A stretch of DNA of 64,000 nt from Streptomyces sp. TRM49041 (GCF_008271805.1 NZ_VSRY01000123.1:46601-110600), one strand, 5' to 3'; shown: positions 1 to 10,909, numbered from the stretch's first letter. Numbers and translations are program-made. The notes: a model not told the origin generated them from the letters alone.

Positions 1-16
1 GACGCGGAACGGGTCC

Positions 17-1393
<1,377 letters not shown>

Positions 1394-2179
1394 CTACTTG
1401 GTGTTGTGAGGGTCCGACAGGCGGTCGACCACCCATACGGCTCGCAGCGCCGGAGCGTTGAATACGGGCGAGGGCGTAAACCTCGAGTGCTTGCTCCACA
1501 CGGCGGAGAGGTCCTCGTGGAGCCTATCGCCGACGAGCCGGTCGGCGAGCAGCGCCAGATTCTGCTGGTGTCGCTGCCGACCCCGCTCGGCACGGACGTC
1601 TCCCCGCGCCACGCGCGCGCTCAGCCCACCGGCACGCCCGTCGAGGGAGACCTTGCCGGTGGTCACGTTGCGTCGGCGTCGCACGATCTGCAGGGCCTGG
1701 GAGGCATGGGGGAAGGGCAGTTGGGCGACGGTGGCGGTTTTGACGCGGCGGATCTCGTCGCGTCCGTGGGCGGTGGCCCGGGTCTTGCCCAGCAGCGGCA
1801 CGTCCCGCCGGGGCAGGGCCTTGAGCAGCTTGTGGAGGGTGAGGTGGTTGCCCTTGATCAGCGCGATGTAGTGCGCGTTCTTGTCTTCGACGAGGAAGCG
1901 GGCGTGCGCAGTCCGACTGTGCAGGACGTCGAAGGTGACCACGGTCCCGGCCAGGTCGAGTGGGGCGAGCAGGGGCCGGAAGACGGCGATCTCGTCGGTT
2001 TTCGCGTCCACTTCGCGCCGGGCCAGGACCAGGCCGGTCCCGTTCATCGCGGCCGGCAGGTGGACCTGCGTGCCGTCGGCGCGGATCGCGCCGCGCACCG
2101 TTCTTCCGTCCACGGCCGGCGCGGGCTGTGGGGCGCCGACGTCCCGCCCGACCTGGCGTGTCCTGTCACCGAATTCCAC
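1394..2179 (-). pseudogene. ISAs1-type transposase remnant
   Basis: The translated frame matches the middle of ISAs1-family transposases: a first-Asp motif (AVDGRT), a stretch like VHLPAAMNGTG, the second-Asp region (TFDVLHS) and a KGNHLTLHKLLKALP-like segment. The N-terminal domain of about 100-150 residues is missing. After the RRRRNVTTGK segment the frame drifts into unrelated, Arg-rich sequence, so the C-terminal region with the catalytic Glu is lost or frameshifted. I saw no clear terminal inverted repeats. It abuts gdhA on one side and a secreted-protein gene on the other. It is a dead insertion sequence; family assignment is from sequence resemblance only. Confidence 0.75.
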
Positions 2180-2230
2180 ACCTTGTGAGCCTATAGTCGC
2201 CGCATATCTCCTCCGTACCCGGGAGCCGGC

Positions 2231-4270
2231 ATGCGGCGTTTCCTTTCTCTGCTGGTATTTCTCGCGGTGGCCGGGCTATCGGTGCCAGTCGGCACCACGA
2301 CGGCAACAGCCCAGAGGAGTGCGGCGGATTATCTCGATCCAGGCTTGGCCCTGGTCGAGCAGGTGCCTGGAACCATTCTCGACGTGTCACCCTCCCGAGT
2401 CCTCTACAGTGACCCGTCCACGTCGCCCGCGCGACTGAAGATCAAGGACCGGAACAGTGGCGAGGTCACGACACTGCCCACGGCTCCCGATCGCCACCAT
2501 GACCACGGATGGCTCACTCCGCTGGGGGCGGTCTTTTCGGCGCTGGGAAGCGACATCACCACCGAGCGCCTCTACGAATGGTCGGGTGGAAACGACCTGA
2601 CCGACCTCGGCCCGCTCAACTCGGCCCTCTCCCCGCAGGTGCGCGGCACGTACGCGATCTGGAGCAACGGCACGACGCTCTACCGCCGGAATGTCAACAC
2701 ACATCAGACCACGGTGGTGGCGACCGACGCGGGGAACTGGCGGAACGACCTCCTTCCCAACGGGGAGGTCATCTACTGGAGTTCTGGCCGGGAGTACCAG
2801 ATCAAGCGCTATCACGACGGTGCCACGGAACAGCTCACCCACGACACAACCCTGTGGAATTTCTATCCGGTGGCCGACGGGATGAATGTCGTGTACGCGA
2901 AAGGCGACCCCTGCTGCCGCGACCAGGAGTTCGCCGTCTGGCTCCACGACGGAAGCCGCGAGATCCAGCTCACTCCCCCGAGTGGTGACCAACCCGACCA
3001 GGGCGAAAGCTACGACGTTGCCGGCGGGTGGACCGCATTCCTGCACCCTGACAGCGACGGACGAGTTCAGGTCCGGGTGCGGGATCCCCAAGGGGGGATC
3101 AGCCGGCTGTCCGATATCGGCGGTTCCGAGCCGGCCGGCACGCCGAGGATCGTGGCCGTCAACGCGGACGGCCAGGTCGCCTACACCGTTTCCGACGCGC
3201 TGTACCTCGGCGCCCCGGGGCAGCCGGCAGTCCGGCTCGCGTCCGACGTGGGCACCTGGTCCTCCCGCTTCGAGAATCAGCCTGACAACCTCGCGACGTA
3301 CTTCGACGGGCGGTGGCACCTGGCCATCGGAGACAGCTTGTACGCCCTCGGCGACCAGCCCCGAACGACGCTGACCGTCACCGTCGAAGGCCATGGGACG
3401 GTGACGGTCAGCCCGGGTACCGAGACATGCAGGACCACCTGCTCCTTCGACTTCCTGCAGGGCACGGGAGTCACCCTCACCGAGACGGCCGACCTTCCCG
3501 GGTGGCGGTTCGGTGGCTGGAGCGGTGACTGCTCCGGTAGCGAGGCGACCTGCCACCTGCGGCTCGATTCCGCGTCGTCGGTCCATGCGCGGTTCGTCCC
3601 CGGAGACACGACCGCACCGCTCACCAGCCCACCCGCCTCCCACGTCCCGGTAGGGGCCCGACTGTCCGCGCGGATTCCCCCGGGTGTGCCGCTGGAGACA
3701 TCGTGGACCGCCATCGACCCGGATGATCCGGTGAGCACCAATGAACTGCAGGTGTCGGTGAACGGCGGCGGGTTCGCTCCCGTCGGGCTGCCGACCGTGG
3801 CGGCGACCAGGACCACGTCGAGGGTCGTCCCCACGGCCCGGTACCAGTTTCGCGCCCGCGCCACCGACTCCCACGGCAACGTCGGTGACTGGGCCACCGG
3901 GGTGCCCTTGACCGTCGACGCCTTTCAGGAAACAGCCGGCACCTACGAAGGAGCTTGGAGGAGCGAGCATCGGGCGTCGGCGTGGGGAGGCACCGTGATC
4001 TCCACCCGGCAGCCGTCGGCGTCGGTGATGCTGACGGTCACCGGCCGCGAGGTCGCTGTCGTGGGAACGACGGGACGGCGGCACGGCTCGCTCCAGGTCT
4101 ACGTGGACGGTGAGCTGCGACAGACCCGTTCAACGTCCTCTCGGAAGACTCTTGCCCGGCGCGTGCTCGCCGACGTGAAATTCGCCCCCGGCACCCACAC
4201 CATTCGCGTCGTACGAGCCCCGGACGACCGCGGCCCGATCACACTGGACGGCTTCATCGTGCTGCGGTAG
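2231..4270 (+). CDS. Secreted beta-propeller/InlB-repeat protein
   Basis: A 679-residue exported protein. Residues 1-28 form a signal peptide (MRRF, hydrophobic core, TTATAQ cleavage area). Residues about 40-380 contain repeated propeller-like blades (for example YAIWSNGTTLYRRN and VYAKGDPCC) resembling TolB/WD40-like folds. Residues about 385-455 form a divergent InlB-type bacterial repeat with a GWSGDCSG core and cysteines likely paired outside the cell. Residues 480-570 look fibronectin-like, and the last 110 residues form a jelly-roll-like ligand-binding module. No catalytic site is recognisable, so a surface-binding role is an inference. It sits between two transposase remnants, which suggests transferred DNA. 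Confidence 0.75.
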   Translation: MRRFLSLLVFLAVAGLSVPVGTTTATAQRSAADYLDPGLALVEQVPGTILDVSPSRVLYSDPSTSPARLKIKDRNSGEVTTLPTAPDRHHDHGWLTPLGAVFSALGSDITTERLYEWSGGNDLTDLGPLNSALSPQVRGTYAIWSNGTTLYRRNVNTHQTTVVATDAGNWRNDLLPNGEVIYWSSGREYQIKRYHDGATEQLTHDTTLWNFYPVADGMNVVYAKGDPCCRDQEFAVWLHDGSREIQLTPPSGDQPDQGESYDVAGGWTAFLHPDSDGRVQVRVRDPQGGISRLSDIGGSEPAGTPRIVAVNADGQVAYTVSDALYLGAPGQPAVRLASDVGTWSSRFENQPDNLATYFDGRWHLAIGDSLYALGDQPRTTLTVTVEGHGTVTVSPGTETCRTTCSFDFLQGTGVTLTETADLPGWRFGGWSGDCSGSEATCHLRLDSASSVHARFVPGDTTAPLTSPPASHVPVGARLSARIPPGVPLETSWTAIDPDDPVSTNELQVSVNGGGFAPVGLPTVAATRTTSRVVPTARYQFRARATDSHGNVGDWATGVPLTVDAFQETAGTYEGAWRSEHRASAWGGTVISTRQPSASVMLTVTGREVAVVGTTGRRHGSLQVYVDGELRQTRSTSSRKTLARRVLADVKFAPGTHTIRVVRAPDDRGPITLDGFIVLR

Positions 4271-4469
4271 CCGTAGAAGGCACGACTCGACGCCGGCCAC
4301 CCGCCACCACTCGACTCCTGTCCTGGCGACCGGATCGGCCTGGCTCTGCAAGATCACCACCAACGTCCGCGATCGCTCCAGCCGCCGACGATGCGGCTGC
4401 GGCGGTGGTCGCGCGCGAGGTGCTGGTGTTCTCGGCGGCCGAAACCGCTCCGGCGACGCGCGCCGCGCA
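4271..4469. other. Non-coding stretch after secreted protein gene
   Basis: About 200 bases between the secreted-protein stop and a transposase tail. I see no gene, RNA or strong hairpin. It may be eroded insertion-sequence DNA. Confidence 0.4.
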
Positions 4470-4650
4470 GGAGCACTACCGGGAGTTCAACCGTGATCAC
4501 GCCTGGCTGCGGGCTCCTGGAGAGCCTGCCGTCGCACAACTGAGAGCCTGGCGACTGCTCCGGCGGGCCAGATGTTCCACCCGCCGCATCGGCACTTTCG
4601 TTCAGTCCGTCCGCACCGTTCTGACCTGCACGTATTCAGGACAGAAGAAG
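4470..4650 (+). pseudogene. IS5-type transposase C-terminal remnant
   Basis: The forward frame encodes FNRDHAWLRAPGE, then AVAQLRAWRLLRRARCSTRRI and a short tail. This is the characteristic C-terminus of DDE_Tnp_4 (IS5 group) transposases, where NRxHAxLR and LKxWRLLRxLRCS are conserved. Everything upstream, including the catalytic Asp residues, is absent. It ends against the convergent DUF4246 gene. It is the scar of an insertion element of a different family from the one at 1.4-2.2 kb. Confidence 0.65.
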
Positions 4651-4651
4651 T

Positions 4652-6160
4652 TCAGTGCTCGCAGAGGGAGAATTCTCGTTCGTAGAGCTGCTCGTTGTGT
4701 TCGTCGACGAAGAACTTGCGTTCCTGCATGAGTTGTTCACGGTGGTTCTTGGCCTGCTCAAGCGTCATGGTCGAAGTGTCGGACCACGGTTGCTGCGGTG
4801 GCACATCGGATGTCGAGACGATCTTTTCCGACGGGTCGACCAGGAAGAACGCAAGAATTTTGCGGTGTCCCGGGCGGGTGGGGTCCATGAGGCTGAATGA
4901 GCCGACGCGGTGTTGCAGGATGTTCGGGAACGCCAGGCAGCGCCCCTCTGGCGTCGATGCCGATCCCAGCATCTGGTTCAGTGCGTCTTCGTCCTCCAGG
5001 CCGTAGACCTCACGCAGACCGTGGTCGTCGTTCTGTTCGTAGTGCGGCTCGTCGAGTGCCGCCCGGAAACTCAGCCGACTCTCGGTGATGTTCTCGCTGT
5101 CCCAGTAGTAGATGCCGGTCGAGACGATCCGCTCGTTCAACATCCCCTCGACATGCCAGGAACCGCCTGGGTATTCGGGCTTGTCAGGGGTGAGATGAAC
5201 GGTGGCGAGCTTGACGATGACCTGAAGACGGCGGCCGCGCAGGTCGACTCGGGCGGATTCATCGGGCGAGTCGTGCGGGGTGAAGGCCGGGGCGTCCGGG
5301 ATGGCTGGGCGGCGGTTCTCCCACCAGTCGACCTGGGCCTCTTCCCATGCACGGAGGGCTTCTGCGTAGGCCGCGGCATCACTGTAGGAAGACCTGTCCG
5401 GAAACTCCGGTTCCGAGTCGTACCACCCGAAAGGATCGGCCTCGATCCGCAGGGGCCGCGGATGGCGCAGATCGGTGAGCACGTTCTCCAGCAGCGGGCG
5501 CATGCGCGAGAACAGGTCCGGCAGGACGGAGGCCAGTTCGTGATGCGCCTCGGGGTGGACGTTGTTGACGTACGAACGGAAGGCGACATCGCCGTCGTCA
5601 CTGACGTCGACGTCCGTGGGCAGCCACTGGAACTTCTCCGAGAACTCGTGCTTCGAGTAGCGGTCCGTCGGATTCTGCCAAGCCCGCTCGGGCGCGCCGC
5701 TCACCTCTCTCACCAGGCAGAACAGTGAGGGATGAACCAGATCCAGTACCTGCCCGTCGGATCCGGGATGCCAGTCCTGTTCTGCTTCGGGCACCTGTTC
5801 CAGAACCCGAACCGCCTCGCGCAGCCGGGATCTGAGCTTGTCGTCGACCAGTGTGTCCGACTGCCACACCCCGTCGACGGCGGACACCTCGATGCCGGTC
5901 CGTCCGTCCCGCAGCTCGGCGTAGTGCACGAGTTCGGCAAGCACGTAACGAACCTGCGCTTCGGTGAGGCCCTGGGCGACCGCTTCTTGCGTCCACCTGG
6001 CGACGATGTCGGCATCGTTCATCTTGTCGAACCACCCCGGCTTCGCCCGAATGTGCGCGCTGCACTGCATCATCTGAAGTTCCCGCAGCGTTCGGGGTGT
6101 CGCGAACGATATGGAACGGGAAGCATGAAAGGGCAGCGGGAAAGCAGACAGGCCGGTCAA
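4652..6160 (-). CDS. DUF4246 putative 2-oxoglutarate/Fe(II) oxygenase
   Basis: A 502-residue protein matching DUF4246, a family found in fungi and some streptomycetes. The N-terminus has the family signature LPFHASR, then TPRTLRELQMM and HIRAKPGW. The C-terminal part has a spacing that fits a double-stranded beta-helix iron site: His and Glu in WHVEGM, a later His in LQHRVG, and an Arg in GHRKILAFFLVDP that could bind 2-oxoglutarate. The oxygenase assignment is an inference from these residues. The start is TTG at 6160, chosen because family homology begins close to it; a later ATG would cut off conserved sequence. It lies alone between IS debris and a gene fragment, so recent acquisition is plausible. 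Substrate unknown. Confidence 0.72.
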   Translation of the reverse strand: MTGLSAFPLPFHASRSISFATPRTLRELQMMQCSAHIRAKPGWFDKMNDADIVARWTQEAVAQGLTEAQVRYVLAELVHYAELRDGRTGIEVSAVDGVWQSDTLVDDKLRSRLREAVRVLEQVPEAEQDWHPGSDGQVLDLVHPSLFCLVREVSGAPERAWQNPTDRYSKHEFSEKFQWLPTDVDVSDDGDVAFRSYVNNVHPEAHHELASVLPDLFSRMRPLLENVLTDLRHPRPLRIEADPFGWYDSEPEFPDRSSYSDAAAYAEALRAWEEAQVDWWENRRPAIPDAPAFTPHDSPDESARVDLRGRRLQVIVKLATVHLTPDKPEYPGGSWHVEGMLNERIVSTGIYYWDSENITESRLSFRAALDEPHYEQNDDHGLREVYGLEDEDALNQMLGSASTPEGRCLAFPNILQHRVGSFSLMDPTRPGHRKILAFFLVDPSEKIVSTSDVPPQQPWSDTSTMTLEQAKNHREQLMQERKFFVDEHNEQLYEREFSLCEH

Positions 6161-6419
6161 TTCTCATGGTCCCTACAGTCGGTGTGCGGTGGCGGGAAGG
6201 ATAGCTCAGCAGACTGACACCGCAGCCGTGGCGCCTGTCCGCTGGTGCGGCGTCGCCGAGGCTCAGCGGGTGGAAGCGCTCCTGCCGTCACGCGGTGCGG
6301 TGGTTCCACTCTTCCGTAGCGGCGGGCTTGTCCGTTCGATGCCCGCGCCTGAGTCCGGCAGGGCTGTTCTGTCTCAGGTGATGAGGTACGGCAAAGCTCC
6401 CTGCGCGTGGTCGCGCCAG
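6161..6419. other. Intergenic, no recognisable gene
   Basis: About 260 bases upstream of the DUF4246 gene. It presumably holds that gene's promoter and the eroded C-terminal part of the MenC-like fragment next to it. No RNA or repeat seen. Confidence 0.35.
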
Positions 6420-6675
6420 GGTGCCTTCGGGAGGCGCGTTCGCCGGCCGCGCCCAGGTGCGAGCCGAACGATTCGCCGGAGCCGCGGAGCTGGGCGTCGA
6501 GGACGGCCGCCTCCAGGACCGATGTGACCAGGTGGTGTCCGGTGAAGGGTTCGAGTGCGCGGCCGACCGCCGTCGCGTCCACGCCGTTCTTGGGGAGGGC
6601 GGGGACGAGGAAGCGGCGCAGGACGTCCTGTGCCCCGTCGACGTACTCGGCACGCGCGAAAGGCCGCCCTCCCAT
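6420..6675 (-). pseudogene. MenC-like enolase-superfamily gene fragment
   Basis: The reverse frame from the ATG at 6675 reads ARAEYVDGAQDVLRRFLVPAL, then VGRALEPFTGHHLVTSVLEAAVLDAQLR and SFGSHLGA. This matches residues roughly 60-130 of o-succinylbenzoate synthase / N-acylamino-acid racemases (normally about 370 residues). The preceding N-terminal strand region and the whole catalytic barrel, including the Lys and Asp/Glu metal ligands, are missing, and homology stops around 6430. It lies directly after a tRNA-Pro on the same strand, so it may be a remnant left by integration or deletion at the tRNA. Confidence 0.6.
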
Positions 6676-6692
6676 GGATGAGAGAACGGCCT
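6661..6692 (-). terminator. Possible terminator after tRNA-Pro
   Basis: A 6-bp stem (AGGCCG/CGGCCT) with a long loop, 22 bases past the tRNA 3' end and followed on the minus strand by TTTC. It is weak compared with the terminator of the other tRNA-Pro copy. Confidence 0.35.
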
Positions 6693-6713
6693 CCGACCTG
6701 CGTTTCCGCACAG

Positions 6714-6787
<74 letters not shown>

Positions 6788-6837
6788 GTGCGCTCGGTCC
6801 GGCTGGTCGCCGGGTGAGCGCGCAAGAGAACATTACC

Positions 6838-9507
6838 TCACTCCGCGGGCAGGTCGGACATCGCCCGGTGGGCGGCGGTGGCCAGGGCGTCGGCGCCGCA
6901 GGCGGTGGCCAGGGTGGCGGCGTGGGCGAGCTCGGAGCGGGAGCGCAGGGCGATGCCGTAGTCGTGGCGGGCGAGTGCGTGTTCGTACGCGGAGGGGGAC
7001 GCCTCCAGGTGGCGTACCGCGCGTGCGAGGAGCGGTACGGCGTCGTCGGGGCGGGCGAACAGCGCGGCGCAGCGGAGGGCTTCGCCGATGGCGGTGTCGG
7101 TCCCGAAGTGTTCCGCGCGGGTACGGGCGCGGGTGGCGATGCGGCCGGCCCGGTCCGGGTCCTCGGTGGCGAGGGCGCGGGCGAGGTCGCAGGCCCAGGG
7201 CGCCCAGATGCCGTTGTGCCGGCCCCGGTTCTCCGAAGCCCGGCCGGCGGCCTCCAGTTCGGCGACGGCCTCGCGGGTGCGGCCTTCGGCGAGGAGGAGG
7301 CGGCCGCGTACGCAGGGGCCGTCGGGCAGGACCATGGCGCTGGGCCAGGGCGGGCCGAAGGCGTACCGGTCGGCCATTTCGCGGGCCTCGCCGACCCGGC
7401 CGCGGGCGAGGAGGGTGTCGACGAGAAGACAGACCGCGTCCCACTGGACGGCCAGGCCGTCGCCGACGCGGTCGGCGAGCCGCAGGCCCTCGCGGAGGAA
7501 TGTCTCGGCGAGGGGCAGGTCGCCGGCGCGGCGGTGGGCGAGGCCGAGGAGGGTGTGGGCGAAGGCCAGGTGGGCGCCGCTCCAGCCGGAGATCTCGTAG
7601 GCGCGGACGGCCTCCCCGAAGAGGTCGCGGGCCCGGTCGGGCCGGTCGACGAAGGCGTACGCGATGCCGATCATGGCGGGGGTCTCGAAGCCCCACTCGG
7701 TGTCGGTCCAGCTCGCGCCCTGGGCGGGGCGGCCGTCGAGGAGGGCGCGGTCGCACAGGTCGACGACATGGGTGGCGTTCTCGCCGCGGAGCATCGCGTC
7801 GAAGGCGCGCAGGGACAGCAGGGCGCGTTCGGCGTTGTCGGTGCCGCGCAGGTGGTCGGCCAGGTCCCGGAGGCGCCGGGAGCGGCCTTCCGGGTCGTCC
7901 TCGGCGGCGCGGAACGACTCGTACATGAAGTGGGCGGCCTCCAGCCGGGTCCGGTCCGGTCCCGCGGGGGTGCGGGCGGCCTCGGCGGCGACGGTGAGGG
8001 AGGCGTCGCGGAGCTGGTTGCTGTGGGCCAGGGCCTGTGCGAGGCGGTAGGTGGCGTCGGTGCGGAGCGCCGGTGCGAGGCCGGGCAGGTCGAGCGCGGA
8101 GCGCAGGTGCCGGATGGTGGCGGCCGGGGACGTGAGGAGGGCGGCGCAGCCCACTTCGTAGAGGACCTGGGCGTACGCCTCGGGCGGCGGGGGCTCCTGG
8201 AGGGCGCGTTCCAGACAGCGGCGGGCGGCCTCGGGGGCGCCGACGGCGAGGTGTTCGCGGGCCGCGTCGCGGAGCTGGGCGACGACTTCGGCGTCGTCGT
8301 CCGGGTGGACCTCCAGGAGGTGGCGGGACGCGGCGGCCGCGCCGAGGCCCGCGTGGGTGACCGCCCAGGCGGCGCGGCCGTGCATGGCGGTGCGGGTGGC
8401 GGGCGGGATGGAGCGGTATATGGCGGTGGCTATGAGCGGGTGGGCGAACTCCAGCGGGTCGGTCCCGGTGACGACGCGGGCGTCCCGGAGCCGGTCGGTG
8501 CAGTCGGCCGCCTCGGCGGGGGACATTCCGGCGAGGGTGGCGGCGAGCTGCTGGGAGATGTCGGTGCCGAGGACGGCGGCCGCCCAGGCGAACCGGGTCG
8601 CGCCGGTGCCCAGCCGTTCGAGGCGGGCCACCAGGCCGCTGCCGCGCGCCGAGGCCCCCAGGTCGCGGAGGAGCCCGGCCGAGCGGGCGACCGGTTCCAG
8701 CATCCGGTCCCGTACGGTCGCGAGGAGTTCGACCGTCTCGTACGGGTTGCCGCCGGTGACGGCCCAGACCTCGCGGCAGAACGGCGCGTCGGTGTGCTCG
8801 CCGAGTGCGGTGCGGGCCAGGTCGGCGGTGGCGTCCTCGGTGAGGGCGTGCAGGGTGACGGTGAGCCTGGCCTGGTCGCCGACGCGCCGGAGCAGCGTGG
8901 TGGCGGGGTCCGCGGGCCCGGCAGGCTCCGCGGGGGCGTCGGCGCGGTGTGCGAGGACGATGAGGAGGGGCAGGCCGGGGAGCCGTCCGGCGAACGCGGC
9001 CAGCCAGGCCAGGGACTCGGCGTCGGCCCAGTGCGCGTCGTCGACGAGCACGACGAGCGGTTTGGCGTGCTGCTGTTCGGCGAGGCGGGTGACGACGCGG
9101 TCGAGCCCGTCCCGTACGCCCTGCGGATCGGCGAGCGGGGCGCTCGGCGCGGCGAGGCCGAGGGCGGGCGCCGTGATGTCGAAGCTCTCGCCGAACAGCC
9201 GCCTGAGCCGGTCCTCGGGCAGCGGCATGAGGGCGGGGACCAGGAGTTGGCGTACGACGTGGAACGGCACGGACGTGACGGTCTCGCCGCCCTTGCCGGA
9301 CAGGACCGTGCAGCGGTCGGCGGCGCGCCGGCCGATCTCGGCGAGGAGGGCGGTCTTGCCGATACCGGCCTCGCCCCGATAGATCAGCAGCCCGCCGGCC
9401 GCGGCCGGACCGCACAGCGCGTCGACGGCGTGCGTGGCCGCCGCGAGTTCCGGCTCGCGCTCCAGCAGCGGTACGGACAGCTGATGTTCCGCCCGGGACG
9501 GCAGCAT
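6838..9507 (-). CDS. Large ATP-binding (LAL-type) protein without HTH
   Basis: An 889-residue STAND/AAA ATPase of the LuxR large-regulator type. The Walker A motif is at residues 45-53 (GEAGIGKTA) and Walker B near 150 (LVVLVDDAHWAD). A nucleotide-binding and winged segment is followed by a long TPR-like alpha-helical array to the end. Family members normally end in a LuxR helix-turn-helix of about 65 residues; here translation stops at SDLPAE, where that domain would start. The ATG at 9507 has a strong GGAAGGGAAGG ribosome site; longer in-frame extensions are low-complexity and were rejected. Either the DNA-binding domain was lost or this is a non-DNA-binding regulator. It reads towards tRNA-Pro and is divergent from the DUF309 gene. 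Confidence 0.85.
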   Translation of the reverse strand: MLPSRAEHQLSVPLLEREPELAAATHAVDALCGPAAAGGLLIYRGEAGIGKTALLAEIGRRAADRCTVLSGKGGETVTSVPFHVVRQLLVPALMPLPEDRLRRLFGESFDITAPALGLAAPSAPLADPQGVRDGLDRVVTRLAEQQHAKPLVVLVDDAHWADAESLAWLAAFAGRLPGLPLLIVLAHRADAPAEPAGPADPATTLLRRVGDQARLTVTLHALTEDATADLARTALGEHTDAPFCREVWAVTGGNPYETVELLATVRDRMLEPVARSAGLLRDLGASARGSGLVARLERLGTGATRFAWAAAVLGTDISQQLAATLAGMSPAEAADCTDRLRDARVVTGTDPLEFAHPLIATAIYRSIPPATRTAMHGRAAWAVTHAGLGAAAASRHLLEVHPDDDAEVVAQLRDAAREHLAVGAPEAARRCLERALQEPPPPEAYAQVLYEVGCAALLTSPAATIRHLRSALDLPGLAPALRTDATYRLAQALAHSNQLRDASLTVAAEAARTPAGPDRTRLEAAHFMYESFRAAEDDPEGRSRRLRDLADHLRGTDNAERALLSLRAFDAMLRGENATHVVDLCDRALLDGRPAQGASWTDTEWGFETPAMIGIAYAFVDRPDRARDLFGEAVRAYEISGWSGAHLAFAHTLLGLAHRRAGDLPLAETFLREGLRLADRVGDGLAVQWDAVCLLVDTLLARGRVGEAREMADRYAFGPPWPSAMVLPDGPCVRGRLLLAEGRTREAVAELEAAGRASENRGRHNGIWAPWACDLARALATEDPDRAGRIATRARTRAEHFGTDTAIGEALRCAALFARPDDAVPLLARAVRHLEASPSAYEHALARHDYGIALRSRSELAHAATLATACGADALATAAHRAMSDLPAE

Positions 9508-9632
9508 CGTCCTTCCCTTCCATGTTTGCCCAGTTCGACGGCCGAGGGTAGCCCGGTGCCCTGCGCGGGGCACACAGTTCGGGCCGTCCGCCGAACGGGT
9601 GACTGGCCGGGGGCAGGGGTGACAATGGGCGG

Positions 9633-10139
9633 ATGAACAGGGATCGCCGGGACCGTGACACCGAGGGGCGCGCTCGGAGCGCGCGGCCGCGCGACGGGCT
9701 CGGGCGCCCGCTGCCGTACGGGGCGCCGGGGGTGGAGCGGCAGCCGGAGGGCGTGGCGCGTACGCCGGAGGAGACGCTGCGGGAGGCGCAGCGGCTGCTG
9801 GACTCGGGGCTGCCGTTCCATGCGCACGAGGTACTGGAGGACGCGTGGAAGGCGTGCGGCGACGCGGGGCGTGCGCCGGAGCGTGAGCTGTGGCGGGGGC
9901 TGGCGCAGCTGGCGGTGGGGCTGACGCACGCGGCGCGCGGCAACGGGGTCGGCGGGGCGCGGCTGCTGCTGCGGGGCGCGGGGCGGATCGCACCGTACGG
10001 GGCCGAGGGCGCGCGGCCGTACGGGATCGACGTCGGCGGGCTGGTGGCGTGGGCGCGGGAGCTGGCGGAGCGGGCGGAGACGGGCTCCGCGGAGGCGGTG
10101 GACCCGGTGGCCGAGGCACCAGGGCTGACCTCGCGTTAG
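9633..10139 (+). CDS. DUF309 domain protein
   Basis: A 168-residue protein. Residues about 45-125 carry the DUF309 signature: LLDSGLPFHAHEVLEDAWK (the conserved FHAHE with acidic and His residues), then RELWRGLAQLAVGLTHAARGN. The family forms small helical bundles, possibly metal-binding, of unknown function. The first 40 residues are Arg-rich and probably disordered. The ATG lies only a few bases after a GACAAT element and lacks a ribosome site, consistent with a leaderless transcript. It is divergent from the large ATPase gene. Confidence 0.8.
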   Translation: MNRDRRDRDTEGRARSARPRDGLGRPLPYGAPGVERQPEGVARTPEETLREAQRLLDSGLPFHAHEVLEDAWKACGDAGRAPERELWRGLAQLAVGLTHAARGNGVGGARLLLRGAGRIAPYGAEGARPYGIDVGGLVAWARELAERAETGSAEAVDPVAEAPGLTSR

Positions 10140-10404
10140 GGGGTGTCCGGCGGATCATGCCGGCATCCGGGCCGGGTGCCCTTGCCCTGCCGGTGAGCGG
10201 CGTCCGGCGCGTGGAGGTGCAAGGCGGAGGAGGGCGTCGGTGCGTGGGGGTCCCCGCTGGCCCTTACCGCCTTGGGGGATCCCGCCGCCGTCGCGTGCCG
10301 GACCCCGCGGCCCAGGCGTGATCCGCAGGACACGACCTGGCCGGATCGCGGACCTGGTCGAGCTCGGCGGAAAATGGGCGGTCGCGGTGCCGGGACGGAT
10401 ACGG
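10140..10404. other. Intergenic, convergent genes, no gene seen
   Basis: About 265 bases between the convergent DUF309 and DUF488 genes. Short reading frames here lack homology, codon bias and ribosome sites. No convincing hairpin terminator stands out. Confidence 0.4.
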
Positions 10405-10812
10405 TCACCGGCCGCCGAGGAGGTCGCGCAGCACGGAGGCGTGGCTGCGCTCCGGGTCCTTGGCGGCGGTGAGCAGGGTCAGGGTGCCCTGCCGGGCGAG
10501 TTCACGGATACGGTCGAGGGCGCGCGCCGCCTCCGGCTCCGTGAGCTCTGCCTCGTACCGGCGCCGGAACTCCTCGAACACCGCGTCGGCCGCGCCGCCC
10601 TCGGCGTCCCGGGCGTCCCGGGCGTCCTGGGCGTGGAACCAGCGCCGCAGCTCCGTCGAGGGGGTGACGGACTTGGGCCACTCGTCGACCCGCGCGTCCT
10701 CCTTGGCCAGCCCGCGCGGCCACAGCCGGTCGACGAGGACCCGCACCCCGTCGTCGGGGTGGGCGGCCTCGTACACCCGCCGCAGGCGCACACGGGGCGC
10801 GGTACGCGTCAT
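10405..10812 (-). CDS. DUF488 family protein
   Basis: A 135-residue protein with the DUF488 hallmarks. LRRVYEAAHPDDGVRVLVDRLWPRG is near the N-terminus, then WPKSVTPSTELRRWF, a YEAEL segment, and LTLLTAAKDPERSHASVLRDLL at the end. This is the YeaO-like subgroup, whose members are small and of uncertain biochemical role. The ATG at 10812 gives the canonical length. It lies 169 bases downstream of the protease gene on the same strand. Confidence 0.88.
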   Translation of the reverse strand: MTRTAPRVRLRRVYEAAHPDDGVRVLVDRLWPRGLAKEDARVDEWPKSVTPSTELRRWFHAQDARDARDAEGGAADAVFEEFRRRYEAELTEPEAARALDRIRELARQGTLTLLTAAKDPERSHASVLRDLLGGR

Positions 10813-10909
10813 GGCCCCACCCTGTCCCGGGTGCGGGGGCGCCGCAACGGGTGGGCCGCCTGGACGGACGCGCCCCGAGCCGGGGTGGCCCGCGCCCCTC
10901 GCCCTCGCG

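Noticed and set aside
1394..2179. IS element considered as intact
   Set aside because: The N-terminal domain and the C-terminal catalytic region are missing and no terminal repeats were seen.
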